A DNA stretch of 64,000 bases from contig JBGMEA010000027.1 in the NCBI GenBank assembly GCA_041447245.1, forward strand, positions 207,965-271,964, written 5' to 3'. The stretch comes from JBGMEA01 sp041447245 (GTDB lineage Bacteria > Bacillota > Clostridia > Eubacteriales > Anaerofustaceae). Of the stretch, positions 49,267 to 58,538 are shown in pieces. Positions within the stretch are counted from its first letter, which is position 1; each line of letters opens with the position of its first letter. The position numbers and the translations under genes were made by a program. Below the pieces are notes generated by a model. It searched no databases. It saw only the letters and a program-made list of their open reading frames with translations, and had not been told where the DNA came from.

Positions 49267-51042
49267 CTATGATAATTTCGGCATCACGCGGATTCCCAAC
49301 TCTTCCAGAGCGGATGCATCCGCAGCGGCGGGAGATTTCATCATCAGACAGCTGTGATTCTGCGTTCTCGGGAATGCTATCACTTCACGGATATTGTCCG
49401 CGCCCGTCAGCAGCATCATCAATCGATCCAATCCGAATGCCAACCCACCGTGCGGCGGCGTACCGTATTTCAGCGCTTCCAACAGGAATCCGAATTTACG
49501 CTGAATGGTATCGTCATCAAAATTCATTACGCTGAATATTTTTTTCTGCAAGTCCTGGTTGTGAATTCGGATGCTTCCGCCCCCGAGTTCCATTCCGTTC
49601 ACCACAAGGTCGTAGGCTTTCGCACGTACTTTGTCGGGATCGCTGTCCAAAAGCGGAATATCCTCGTCGCGCGGCGCGGTAAACGGATGGTGCATCGCGT
49701 AATAGCGTCCGTCCGTTTCGTCATATTCAAACATCGGGAAATCCGTAACCCACAGGAATTCGAACCCGTCCTTCATTTCCACATTCAGCTTCTGCGCCAG
49801 ATTCAGACGAAGCTGTCCGAGCGAATCAAACACGATCTTGTCTTTGTCTGCCACCACGAAGATAATGTCGCCGACTTCGGCTTCCATACGTCGCAGAATG
49901 TCATCCATTTCATCATTTGTCAGGAATTTTGCCACAGGAGATTTCACATTGTCTTTCTCCACCACAAACCAGGCAAGTCCTTTTGCGCCGAACTGTTTGA
50001 CAAAATCGGTCAGTCCGTCCAGATCACGTCTGCTGAGCGCATCGTTGCCCGCTTTCGCATTGATCGCACGCACGCTGCCATGCTCCGCCGCGCTGCTGAA
50101 CACTTTGAATCCGCAGTTGCGCACGATGTCCGTAATATCTTTCAGTTCCATTCCGAACCGCACATCCGGTTTGTCGGAGCCGAAACGTTCCATCGCTTCC
50201 GCAAACGGCATTCTCGGAATCGGATACGGGATGTCGTATCCCATCACCTGTTTGAAGATCGAGATCATCATGCGTTCGTTGATTTCCATAATGTCTTCGG
50301 GTTCCACAAACGAAAGCTCCATATCGATCTGCGTAAATTCCGGCTGTCTGTCTTGGCGCAGATCTTCGTCGCGGAAACATTTTGCTATCTGATAGTATCG
50401 GTCAAATCCCGATATCATTAAAATCTGCTTGTACAGCTGAGGTGACTGGGGAAGCGCGAAAAACAATCCCTGCTGCAATCTGCTCGGCACCAGAAAATCT
50501 CTTGCGCCTTCCGGTGTCGGTTTCGTGAGAATCGGTGTTTCGATTTCCAGAAATCCTTCGTTGTTCAGGAACGATCGCACCGCCTGCACCGTCTGATGGC
50601 GTTTGATGATTTTTTCCTGCATGGAAAACTTTCTCAGATCGAGATAGCGATATTCCAAACGGATCGATTCACCCGCTTTGTCATTGTCGTCAATGTAGAT
50701 CGGCGGCGTCTGCGCCGCATCGAGAATCGTGATCGTTTCCGTATACAGCTCAATTTCACCCGTTGCAATCGCAGGGTTGAAGTTCTCTTCGTCCCGCATA
50801 ATCACTTTGCCCTTCACCTGCAGCACATATTCACTGCGCACTTTGTCCGCGGTTTCGAATATTTCCTTTTGTTTTGTGCTGTCGATCACCAGCTGGATGA
50901 TGCCCGTTCGGTCTCTTAAATGGATAAAGATCACGCCGCCCAAATCGCGCCGCCTCTGCACCCACCCGCTCACGGTCACTTCTTCTCCCAACTGTTGTTT
51001 TGTAATTTCACCGCACATATGCGTTCTGTAATGTGTCTTCAT
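49267..51042 (-). CDS. aspS: Aspartyl-tRNA synthetase
   Basis: The 591-aa class II synthetase of bacterial type has an N-terminal OB anticodon-binding domain (TVSGWVQRRRDLGGVIFIHLRD) and the motif 2 region FRDEDLRQDRQPEFTQ. A GAD insertion domain and motif 3 GLAFGLDRLMMLLTG follow. The start ATG directly follows the hisS stop with GAAGGGAA as ribosome binding site. It shares the hisS T-box leader. Confidence 0.98.
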   Translation of the reverse strand: MKTHYRTHMCGEITKQQLGEEVTVSGWVQRRRDLGGVIFIHLRDRTGIIQLVIDSTKQKEIFETADKVRSEYVLQVKGKVIMRDEENFNPAIATGEIELYTETITILDAAQTPPIYIDDNDKAGESIRLEYRYLDLRKFSMQEKIIKRHQTVQAVRSFLNNEGFLEIETPILTKPTPEGARDFLVPSRLQQGLFFALPQSPQLYKQILMISGFDRYYQIAKCFRDEDLRQDRQPEFTQIDMELSFVEPEDIMEINERMMISIFKQVMGYDIPYPIPRMPFAEAMERFGSDKPDVRFGMELKDITDIVRNCGFKVFSSAAEHGSVRAINAKAGNDALSRRDLDGLTDFVKQFGAKGLAWFVVEKDNVKSPVAKFLTNDEMDDILRRMEAEVGDIIFVVADKDKIVFDSLGQLRLNLAQKLNVEMKDGFEFLWVTDFPMFEYDETDGRYYAMHHPFTAPRDEDIPLLDSDPDKVRAKAYDLVVNGMELGGGSIRIHNQDLQKKIFSVMNFDDDTIQRKFGFLLEALKYGTPPHGGLAFGLDRLMMLLTGADNIREVIAFPRTQNHSCLMMKSPAAADASALEELGIRVMPKLS

Positions 51043-52317
51043 TTATTTTGTGTTCCCTTCCTGTCGGAATTTCGTCAATATCTCATCAAACGCAAGTGCG
51101 CTCTGTTCTTTTGTGGTCATATCCCGCAGCAGTCCCGCCTGCGCGTTCAGTTCCTCTTCGCCGATCATCAGCACATACTTCGCCCCGATCTTGTCGGCAT
51201 ATTTCATCTGTGCCTTCAGGCTGCGATCCATCGTGTCGGTCTGCACCGTCACACCGTTTTTTCTGAGCAGCGTCGCATATCGGAAGGCAATCGGTTTTGC
51301 TTCTTCACCGAGCGGGGCGATGTACAAATCGGTAGTTTCCTGCTCCGCAATTACGATGTTCTGCGCTTCCATCAAAAGGATCAGCCGTTCGATTCCCATT
51401 CCGAACCCGATTCCGGGCACATCTGCGCCGCCGAGTTCTTTCACCAGTCCGTTATATCTGCCGCCTCCGCAAACGGTCGCCTGCGCTCCCAGCTGTGTCG
51501 TCACGAATTCGAATGCCGTATTGGTGTAATAGTCCAGCCCCCGCACAATGTTCGGGTCGATGACATATGGAATTTCCGCCGCATTCAGATAACCTTTCAC
51601 CCCTTCGAAGTGATCGGCGCACTCTTCGCACAGATTGTCCAGCATGAGCGGCACGCCCTGAATGACAGCTTTGCATGACTCGTTCTTGCAGTCGATGATG
51701 CGCATCGGATTTTTCTCATATCTGCCTTTGCAATCGTCACAGAGCAAATCGACTTTATCCTTGAGGAATTCCTTCAGTTTTTCGTAGTAGGCGCTTCTGC
51801 ACGTCGGGCAACCGACCGAGTTGATCGAAAGCGTGACATCGGTAATCCCCAAACTGCGGATGAAACCGTCCGCCAGGGAAATCACTTCCGCATCCATCGC
51901 GGGAGAAGCCGAGCCGAGCGCTTCCACACCGAACTGGTTAAACTGACGGTATCTGCCCTTCTGGGGATTTTCACTTCGGAAACACCGCGTCAGGTAAAAC
52001 AGTTTCACCGGCTGCGGATCGGATGCCATGCCGTGTTCGATAAACGCACGCACCACGGGAGCCGTTCCCTCCGGCTTGAGAGAAAAATTCTCTTTGCCCT
52101 TGTGGCCGACCTGATACATCTCTTTCTGCACGATGTCGGTCGTGCCCCCGACCCCACGCTCAAACAGCGCAGTCAGTTCAAACTCCGGCGTGCGGATCTG
52201 TTTAAACCCGAAGTGTTTGCATGTTTCTTTTGCTCTTGTTTCAATTTTCTCCCAAATCGGTATCTGTTCGGGAAGAATATCGTTTGTGCCTTTCGGCGCA
52301 TTGATTTGCTGACCCAT
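51043..52317 (-). CDS. hisS: Histidyl-tRNA synthetase
   Basis: The 424-aa class II synthetase shows motif 1 at APKGTNDILPEQ onward, motif 2 YLTRCFRSENPQKGRYRQF, the histidine motif RGLDYYTNTAFE and motif 3 GIGFGMGIERL. The ATG at 52317 follows GGAGG; the longer frame reads through the leader terminator. First gene of hisS-aspS. Confidence 0.98.
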   Translation of the reverse strand: MGQQINAPKGTNDILPEQIPIWEKIETRAKETCKHFGFKQIRTPEFELTALFERGVGGTTDIVQKEMYQVGHKGKENFSLKPEGTAPVVRAFIEHGMASDPQPVKLFYLTRCFRSENPQKGRYRQFNQFGVEALGSASPAMDAEVISLADGFIRSLGITDVTLSINSVGCPTCRSAYYEKLKEFLKDKVDLLCDDCKGRYEKNPMRIIDCKNESCKAVIQGVPLMLDNLCEECADHFEGVKGYLNAAEIPYVIDPNIVRGLDYYTNTAFEFVTTQLGAQATVCGGGRYNGLVKELGGADVPGIGFGMGIERLILLMEAQNIVIAEQETTDLYIAPLGEEAKPIAFRYATLLRKNGVTVQTDTMDRSLKAQMKYADKIGAKYVLMIGEEELNAQAGLLRDMTTKEQSALAFDEILTKFRQEGNTK

Positions 52318-52339
52318 AAGGATCCTCCGGTTCCGAAAA

Positions 52340-52575
52340 TAAAAAAAACTGACATTGCGTCGCAATGTCAGGGACGAACATCATTGTCCGCGGTGCCACC
52401 CTGTTTGGTTGAAGCCCACTTTAACGCCGTAACGCCGCGCCGCGTTTTGGGGTACTCTGTTCCCCCGAAATGCTCCGAGTGTCTTTCGGCAGTTCCTTTT
52501 GCTGATTGTGCTTTCAGTCTCCGGCACACTCTCCCTTTCGCGGGGGCACTGCTTACTCTCTCTTCATCGCCCGAT
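52340..52575 (-). promoter_or_regulatory. T-box riboswitch of hisS-aspS with overlapping Asp/His specifier
   Basis: The minus strand has the T-box AGGGTGGCACCGCGG, then a terminator CTGACATTGCG/CGCAATGTCAG with a T-run (52347-52372). The specifier loop ahead of CGGAGC reads GAAAGACACT. GACAC (52479-52483) contains both GAC (Asp) and CAC (His), matching the two genes in the operon. Confidence 0.9.
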
Positions 52576-52764
52576 GATTTCGTCTATTATACTTTGTTTG
52601 TTTTCTTCTGTCAAGCAAAGAAACGAGAAATGGCCGTGAAATACGCATTCCCACGTATTGGATAATTAATTCAGGCAGATGCGGGATTCCGCAACCTTGC
52701 GATGAATTTTTGCGGTATAATGAAACAAATAAAGGAAAATCAACAAAAACGGAGTATCCATACC

Positions 52765-53349
52765 ATGAACAAACTGATTCTTGCCAGCAAATCCCCCCGA
52801 AGAATGGAACTGATCAAACTGCTCGATCCGTTCACGGTATCCATCCCGTCCGATGCGGACGAAACCTTCGATCCAAACCGCTCTCCCGAACAGAATGTTA
52901 TTTCGACTGCCTATAAAAAGGCAAAACAGGTTTTCGATTCGAATCCCGTTTCGGGTGAACAAGTCGTTATCGGCGTCGATACCATTGTCGTTTGCGGCGG
53001 GATCGTATTGACAAAACCCGCGGACAGAGCCGATGCCTACCGTATGCTCAGCATGTATTCAGGCGGAACGCACAGCGTCCTCAGCGGAGTTGCCCTGCTT
53101 TCCAATGAAAAAACGCTGACGTTCTGCGAGCGGACGGATGTTACGTTTCTCGATTTGTCACCGGAAGAAATCAACACCTACCTTAATACGGATGAACCAT
53201 ACGACAAGGCGGGAGCATACGGCATTCAGGGCATGGCCGGGCTGTTTGTCCGATCCATTCAGGGATGTTATTACAATGTCATGGGACTTCCGATCAGTGC
53301 GCTGTATCATGTGCTGCGCAGCGAATTTTCTTTTTCGCTGAATCAGTGA
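52765..53349 (+). CDS. maf: Maf-family nucleotide pyrophosphatase
   Basis: The 194-aa Maf protein begins LILASKSPRRMELIKLL and carries VIGVDTIVVCGG and KPADRADAYRML, then EPYDKAGAYGIQG. Members hydrolyse dTTP/UTP or modified nucleotides as house-cleaning enzymes; some affect septum formation. The ATG at 52765 follows CGGAG; a longer reading adds 21 residues. radC follows after 25 nt, a common pairing. Confidence 0.95.
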   Translation: MNKLILASKSPRRMELIKLLDPFTVSIPSDADETFDPNRSPEQNVISTAYKKAKQVFDSNPVSGEQVVIGVDTIVVCGGIVLTKPADRADAYRMLSMYSGGTHSVLSGVALLSNEKTLTFCERTDVTFLDLSPEEINTYLNTDEPYDKAGAYGIQGMAGLFVRSIQGCYYNVMGLPISALYHVLRSEFSFSLNQ

Positions 53350-53374
53350 CGGCCGTCCCGAAAAGGGGAGACCT

Positions 53375-54058
53375 ATGGAACCGATCGATACGCGTATGCT
53401 GATCGCCATTCGTGAAAAAGGCATGAAAGAAGGCATCGACAAACTGCATGACGAAGAACTTCTGGCGCTCATCCTCCGAAACGGAGACGAAGTCAAAGAT
53501 GCCGTCACAATGGCAGCCAATCTCATTCGACGATACCGCAGTCTCAACGGCATCATCGATATTCCGGTTGCTCAGCTGATGAGGGAAAATCGGGGAGTCA
53601 CGGAAACCGCCGCCATCGACATCAAAGCCTCCGTCGAATTCGGCAGACGGGCATTCCGCGCGCCGCAAAGACAGATCTGCGTTTCCTCACCCGAGGTTCT
53701 GGTTCGCCTGTTGCAGCAGGAAATGGCAAGCCTGCGTCAGGAATGTTTCAAATCAGCTCTTCTGACTGCAAAGAATACGCTGATTGCCGTGGAAGATATT
53801 TCTGTCGGGATCATCAACGCTTCCCTCGTTCATGCCAGAGAAGTCTTCCGCGCCGCTATTGCACAAAATGCCTGCAGTCTTATTCTCGTCCACAATCATC
53901 CCAGCGGGGATCCGACTCCGAGTGAAAAAGACATCGCCGTTACAGAAACACTCATTCAGGCAGGGAAGATTATCGGCATCAAAGTATTGGACCACATTAT
54001 CATCGGTGCCGAGCGTTTCTGCACCATGCGGGACGATGAGATTCTCTCCTTTGAATAA
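53375..54058 (+). CDS. radC: RadC-family JAB/MPN domain protein
   Basis: The 227-aa protein has an N-terminal helix-hairpin-helix-like region and a C-terminal JAMM metal motif LVHNHPSGDPTPSEKD (His173, His175, Asp179). The name implies DNA repair, but the biochemical role is unsettled. GGGGAG precedes the ATG. Probably co-transcribed with maf. Confidence 0.95.
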   Translation: MEPIDTRMLIAIREKGMKEGIDKLHDEELLALILRNGDEVKDAVTMAANLIRRYRSLNGIIDIPVAQLMRENRGVTETAAIDIKASVEFGRRAFRAPQRQICVSSPEVLVRLLQQEMASLRQECFKSALLTAKNTLIAVEDISVGIINASLVHAREVFRAAIAQNACSLILVHNHPSGDPTPSEKDIAVTETLIQAGKIIGIKVLDHIIIGAERFCTMRDDEILSFE

Positions 54059-54135
54059 ATTGATTTTGGAATGAACTTCATTAGATTCTTAATCTATAAG
54101 TGCTCTTCATCCGAACGAATCGGATCGATTGCAAT

Positions 54136-54161
54136 AAAAAAATCCGCTGACGCGGATTTTT
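54136..54161. terminator. Bidirectional terminator between radC and alr
   Basis: AAAAATCCGC and GCGGATTTTT flank TGAC. Confidence 0.9.
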
Positions 54162-54163
54162 GT

Positions 54164-55276
54164 TTACTCCGAATAAATTCGCTTCACCCGTTTGCTCACT
54201 GAGCAGGTCAGCTCATACGGGATCGTCCCCGCCAGATCGGACACTTCCGTCACGGGTACACCCTCTCCGAACAATGTCACTTCGTCCCCCACATGAATGT
54301 TTGTCAAATCCGTAATATCGACCATGAACATATCCATGCAGATCGTTCCGATGATATTCGCCCGTTGCCCGTTTACCGCAACCTGTGCTTTGTTGGATAA
54401 GCTTCGGAAATATCCGTCTGCATACCCGGCGCAGACCACAGCGATGCGCATCGGTTTCTCGGCAGTAAATTTTCTGCCGTAACTCACCGTATCCCCCGGT
54501 TGCAGGCGCGAGATATTCGCGATATGAGAGTAGAAATTCATCACGGGTTTGATGATAAGACCGTTTTGTTCTTCGACGATAGAAGACGGATGAATGCCGT
54601 AAAGGATAATCCCCGGTCGCACCGCACTCGCCGCATCGGAATCGTACACTTCGATCCCCGCACTGTTCGAAATATGCACCATCGGAAGTTCAAATCCGAT
54701 ATCTCTCAGCAGATTCAGCCCTTCCAGAAACTGACGGTGCTGCGTTTGGGTAAATTCCAAATCCTCTTCATCCGCCGTCGCATAATGACTGAACAATCCT
54801 TCAATGTTCAAATGCCCCAAATTTCGGATGTGCTCCGCAGCATTTCTCAGCGCATCGGTTCCCCGAAATCCCAGCCGATTCATTCCTGTGTTATATTTCA
54901 GGTGTACTTTCACCTGCCTGTTTTCTTTTGCGGCGCATCGTTCGAGTTCATCAGCAAATCTAAGAGAATACACCGTATAAGTCAGATCGTATGGAATAGA
55001 TTCGCAGACGCGGTCAAGCGGAATATACCCTAAGATCAGGATCGGATGTATGATCCCGGCATCCCTCAGCTCTTTCGCTTCGTCGAGGGAAGCAACAGCA
55101 AAATAATCCGCGCCGATCCGTTCCAGTTTTTTTGCGCAATGCACGGCACCGTGCCCGTATGCATCCGCTTTCACAATGCAGATCACGGTTTTTTCGCCCG
55201 CTTTTTGTTTGATCGCGCGGTAATTAAACGCCAGATTTTCCAGATTGATTCTTGCATAAGCATTCGGCAGGTTCAT
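54164..55276 (-). CDS. alr: Alanine racemase
   Basis: The 370-aa fold-type III PLP enzyme supplies D-alanine for peptidoglycan. The PLP lysine is Lys36 in VKADAYGHG. NTGMNRLGF and SYGRKF mark the active site of the partner subunit, and CMDMFMVDI the C-terminal domain. AAGGAATG lies ahead of the ATG. Monocistronic, convergent with radC. Confidence 0.98.
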   Translation of the reverse strand: MNLPNAYARINLENLAFNYRAIKQKAGEKTVICIVKADAYGHGAVHCAKKLERIGADYFAVASLDEAKELRDAGIIHPILILGYIPLDRVCESIPYDLTYTVYSLRFADELERCAAKENRQVKVHLKYNTGMNRLGFRGTDALRNAAEHIRNLGHLNIEGLFSHYATADEEDLEFTQTQHRQFLEGLNLLRDIGFELPMVHISNSAGIEVYDSDAASAVRPGIILYGIHPSSIVEEQNGLIIKPVMNFYSHIANISRLQPGDTVSYGRKFTAEKPMRIAVVCAGYADGYFRSLSNKAQVAVNGQRANIIGTICMDMFMVDITDLTNIHVGDEVTLFGEGVPVTEVSDLAGTIPYELTCSVSKRVKRIYSE

Positions 55277-55450
55277 TCCAACATTCCTTCTGTTTCTATT
55301 GTTGTGTTATGTTTTTCATTATAGTACCTTCCCGCAGTGTAACCAATGCGTTTTGCAATACTTTTTTGTATATCGGAAAAGATAGCAGCAAATCATTCTT
55401 GTATTATCTTGTATTACAATTTATAATACAAGACGAGGAGGATTATGAAT

Positions 55451-56017
55451 ATGAAAAAAATACTTACATTGCTTATTGCGATCGCAACATTGTTTTCTTT
55501 CGCAGGATGCGGCGCACCGGGTCCCGACAAAACGGTTTCTGGAATGCTTGACGCATTGAAAAACTGGGACACCGCGGCGTTGGCGGGATATATTGATGTC
55601 GACCAACTGTATGCGGATGCCAACATCGCCAGCGAAAATCAGGATCAGATGACCGAAATTCTGAAATTGATCATGAAAAATCTGTCGTACGAAATTCTTG
55701 ACACACAGGTGAGCGGTGATACCGCAGTGGTCACCGTTTCCATCACCAATACGAATATGTCTGTCGTCATGACGGAATATTTCACAAACGTTTTGGCATT
55801 GGCATTCAGCGGAAATTATTCAACGGATGCCGAGTTGGAATCGGCTGCCTATGATTTACTTCAAACCAGCATCCAGAATCATATGGATCAAACCATAACC
55901 AATCAGGTCGATGTCCAGCTCACAAAACAGGACGGACAATGGGTGCCCACCATGTCTGACGAACTGATTGATGCCATCTATGGCGGCATGATCTCTGCGA
56001 CACAAAATCTTTATTGA
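55451..56017 (+). CDS. Putative lipoprotein
   Basis: The 188-aa product has a type II signal peptide (MKKILTLLIAIATLFSFAGC), with the lipobox Cys at residue 20. The mature part is an alpha+beta domain (PDKTVSGMLDALKNWDTAALAGYI...) like NTF2-fold DUF4878-type lipoproteins. The function is unknown; it would be anchored outside the membrane. Two in-frame ATGs follow GAGGAGG; the second (55451) has the better spacing. Confidence 0.8.
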   Translation: MKKILTLLIAIATLFSFAGCGAPGPDKTVSGMLDALKNWDTAALAGYIDVDQLYADANIASENQDQMTEILKLIMKNLSYEILDTQVSGDTAVVTVSITNTNMSVVMTEYFTNVLALAFSGNYSTDAELESAAYDLLQTSIQNHMDQTITNQVDVQLTKQDGQWVPTMSDELIDAIYGGMISATQNLY

Positions 56018-56098
56018 TTTTCGATCAAGTAAACTATTTGCAGGCTTTACTGCAAACAACGACTTTTCAATCAATGGGAATAACACTTTGCTTTTCAG

Positions 56099-56136
56099 AA
56101 AACCGACATCGGATTTGTACGATGCCGGTTTTTTTT
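56099..56136 (+). terminator. Terminator after the lipoprotein gene
   Basis: AACCGACATCG and CGATGCCGGTT pair with one mismatch, followed by TTTTTTTT. Confidence 0.75.
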
Positions 56137-56295
56137 GACTCTGTTCAGTCGATCAAAAAATCCGTTATCCTCTTTACAGGCGATGCGCCTCTTAATTGAC
56201 AGAAATGCAGGGGAACCCATCCCATTTATTTCCGAAATAACAGTCTGCAAAAAAGAGCGGTGAACTCCCACGACATCCGTCGCTTCTGCACGCCA

Positions 56296-56323
56296 CAAAA
56301 AAAGGAATGTTTTCACATTCCTT
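56296..56323 (-). terminator. Terminator after degV
   Basis: AAGGAATG and CATTCCTT flank a 6-nt loop; the minus strand continues into TTTTTTT. Confidence 0.85.
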
Positions 56324-56368
56324 ATATCAGCGCAACAAGATATTCGCGATACAGACATATCCGATATA

Positions 56369-57208
56369 TTAAAAAGCACACACCATTCCGCCGACATTGG
56401 CATAAACGGAAGATAAGGCTTTCATGGGCACGATAATAATATCCTGAAACTGTCGGTTCTCGGACACCATCCGTTTGAGCTCCTCTGCCCGCTCCTGCGC
56501 AAAACACTGTGCAATCACAAGCACGCGGTTGGATGTATCCAACGCGGTGGAATAAATTTTTTCCGCAAGCTTTTCCAATGCTTTCGAATACGTTCTGGCT
56601 TTGTCAAACAATTCGATTTCGCCCTGCCCGTTATCTCCGAGGATCGGTTTAATATGCAACAGCTGCGCCACCAACCCCTTGAGCCTGCTCATCCTGCCGT
56701 TTTTCATCAGCGTATCGATGTTGTCCAGCAGAAAATATAACTGATCGTTGTCGCGGAACGCTTCCGCTTCCCGCACGATTTCTTCGAATTCCATTCCTTT
56801 TTCGATGCATTCCTGAATGCGGATCGCAATCGTCGTCTGTCCGGCGCTTGCTGCAAGGGAATCGACCACATGCACTTTTAATTCAGGGTACGCTTCTTTT
56901 GCCAAATCCCGTGCGATCAAAGCGGAACTGTATGACGCGCTCAATTTGGACGACAGCGTGATAATAAACACTCCGTCGTATTCCTCGCTCATATACTGCA
57001 GAAAATCGCTCGGAGACGGCGCCGCGGTTTTTACAACCTGATTGCTTGAAGCAACAATATCCATGAACGCCTTCAAATTCAGCGTCCCGTCATCCAAAAA
57101 ATGATCTTCCCCGACACTGATCCGAAGCGGCGCACAGGATGCCTGCAGGCGCTTCAGCAGTTCTTCGTTCATATCCAAAGAACTGTCTCCGATGATTTTG
57201 TATTTCAT
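56369..57208 (-). CDS. DegV-family fatty-acid-binding protein
   Basis: The 279-aa DegV/FakB fold has KIIGDSSLDM at the start, TAAPSPSDFL and IITLSSKLSASYSSA in the lipid-binding site, and GRMSRLKGLVAQLLHIKPIL. Members bind a fatty acid and present it to the FakA kinase. The ATG at 57208 follows AGGAGAG; a longer frame runs into the SRP RNA gene and is rejected. Confidence 0.93.
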   Translation of the reverse strand: MKYKIIGDSSLDMNEELLKRLQASCAPLRISVGEDHFLDDGTLNLKAFMDIVASSNQVVKTAAPSPSDFLQYMSEEYDGVFIITLSSKLSASYSSALIARDLAKEAYPELKVHVVDSLAASAGQTTIAIRIQECIEKGMEFEEIVREAEAFRDNDQLYFLLDNIDTLMKNGRMSRLKGLVAQLLHIKPILGDNGQGEIELFDKARTYSKALEKLAEKIYSTALDTSNRVLVIAQCFAQERAEELKRMVSENRQFQDIIIVPMKALSSVYANVGGMVCAF

Positions 57209-57230
57209 TGTACTCTCCTGAGTTAAAAAG

Positions 57231-57498
57231 AGCCGCACACCTTCGATCGAACTGATTCCCATGAGGTTGTCCGCACCGTTCACTCAAACCAGGCGACTTC
57301 GCGGCACACATGCCGTTCCGCCTGCCGCTGCTTCCTTCCGGACCTGACGGGGTTTACGGGGGCGCGTTGCACGAGACCCGATTCTCAACGCGTCGGGAGG
57401 GACACTTCTCATAAAAATTCAGCCCTCTGTCAGGAATTCGGTCCTGCTATAGCGGATTGCAGGTGACAGGGCACCGCTGGCTCCCCACTTAGTACGGC
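57231..57498 (-). ncRNA. ffs: SRP RNA, long form with Alu domain
   Basis: The domain IV signature GTCAGGTCCGGAAGGAAGCA lies centrally. The 5' end GCCGTACTAAGTGGGGAGCC and 3' end AAGGTGTGCGGC pair, and GGTGCCCTGTCACCTGCAATCC is the Alu domain, as in the ~270-nt scRNA of Bacillus. The RNA forms the signal recognition particle with Ffh. A promoter-like TATAAT lies just upstream at about 57508-57513. The degV gene follows on the same strand. Confidence 0.96.
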
Positions 57499-57659
57499 TG
57501 TTCAATCATTATACTGTCTGCCGGTTATGAAGTCAATGCGGCAAACCGAATTTTAATTCCAACCTCATTTTACTCAATACTTTGTCTGAGGTTCATTTTA
57601 TGCGACGCGTGTTCAAATGGTTGAAAAAAAGCTTTTTTTATGCTAAGATTCATTATCAT

Positions 57660-57736
<77 letters not shown>

Positions 57737-57827
57737 ATCACTGCTTTGCAGGAAGCTGAATCGAATGATGCAGTTTTACCGATGCAACGTATTTTTCTCA
57801 ATACTTCTTTTACAGGAGGAATCAACA

Positions 57828-58343
57828 ATGGATAACGAAACCGCCCTTGAACCCTTTGAATTATACAATGAACTCCGCCGTCAGGTTCTGACTCTGGGCG
57901 AAGATTATTACAAAACATATCAGAAAGAAGAAGCACCTGATTTTGTATACGCGGCACTCGTCGATATTGATATGGGCGAAACCTATGCGTCGCTTGCATG
58001 CTTCATCGACGGAACCACCAGCCTTTATTTTTCCAACGGAGGAGGCATCATCGGTGCCGGACAGGAACATGAAGAAGTCCGCACCGCAACCGCCCATTTC
58101 CTTGACAACGCGATTCTCAGCACACAGCACATGCAGCCTGCGGACAATTTTGATCTTCCGAAAAATAAAAAGCAAAACGTCTATCTTATGACCCCAAAGG
58201 GCATTTATAAGGAAGCTTTTGATCCGACTGTCGTACAAAATTACAGCCGGGAAATGAAGTATCTGTTTTATCTGTATCAGAGCACGCTGAAAATTCTCGG
58301 AGATTACTCCAAGCCGGAGCCTCCGAAATGTGATTGCTGTTGA
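57828..58343 (+). CDS. Conserved hypothetical protein with C-terminal CxCC
   Basis: I do not recognise the family. The 171-aa soluble product has a helical N-terminus (ELYNELRRQVLTLGEDYYK), a beta-rich middle (ALVDIDMGETYASLACFIDGTTSLYFSNGGGIIGAG; landmarks at about residues 44-79) and ends PKCDCC. The terminal Cys cluster could bind metal. AGGAGG precedes the ATG; the longer frame begins inside the tRNA and is rejected. Confidence 0.75.
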   Translation: MDNETALEPFELYNELRRQVLTLGEDYYKTYQKEEAPDFVYAALVDIDMGETYASLACFIDGTTSLYFSNGGGIIGAGQEHEEVRTATAHFLDNAILSTQHMQPADNFDLPKNKKQNVYLMTPKGIYKEAFDPTVVQNYSREMKYLFYLYQSTLKILGDYSKPEPPKCDCC

Positions 58344-58538
58344 TTTCAGAGGAGAAGAAAACTTTTCCTCGTCGTATTCAATTCGATTATTTAAAATAAA
58401 CCGCCGACTGTCAAAGACGCAGCATACCTTGTTTGGGTATGCCTTTTTCTTATCATCAGTATGGATATCTTACGCCAAATTGCATCATCCCGAATGTTCG
58501 AACCATTCATTTTATAATGCTGCGAAAGGATTGTTCTT

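Noticed and set aside
49354..50421. 355-aa frame on the plus strand
   Set aside because: Antisense to aspS with His/Phe/Arg-rich shadow composition.
57209..57283. N-terminal extension of the degV frame
   Set aside because: Would be translated from the 3' end of the SRP RNA gene; the ATG at 57208 has a proper ribosome binding site.
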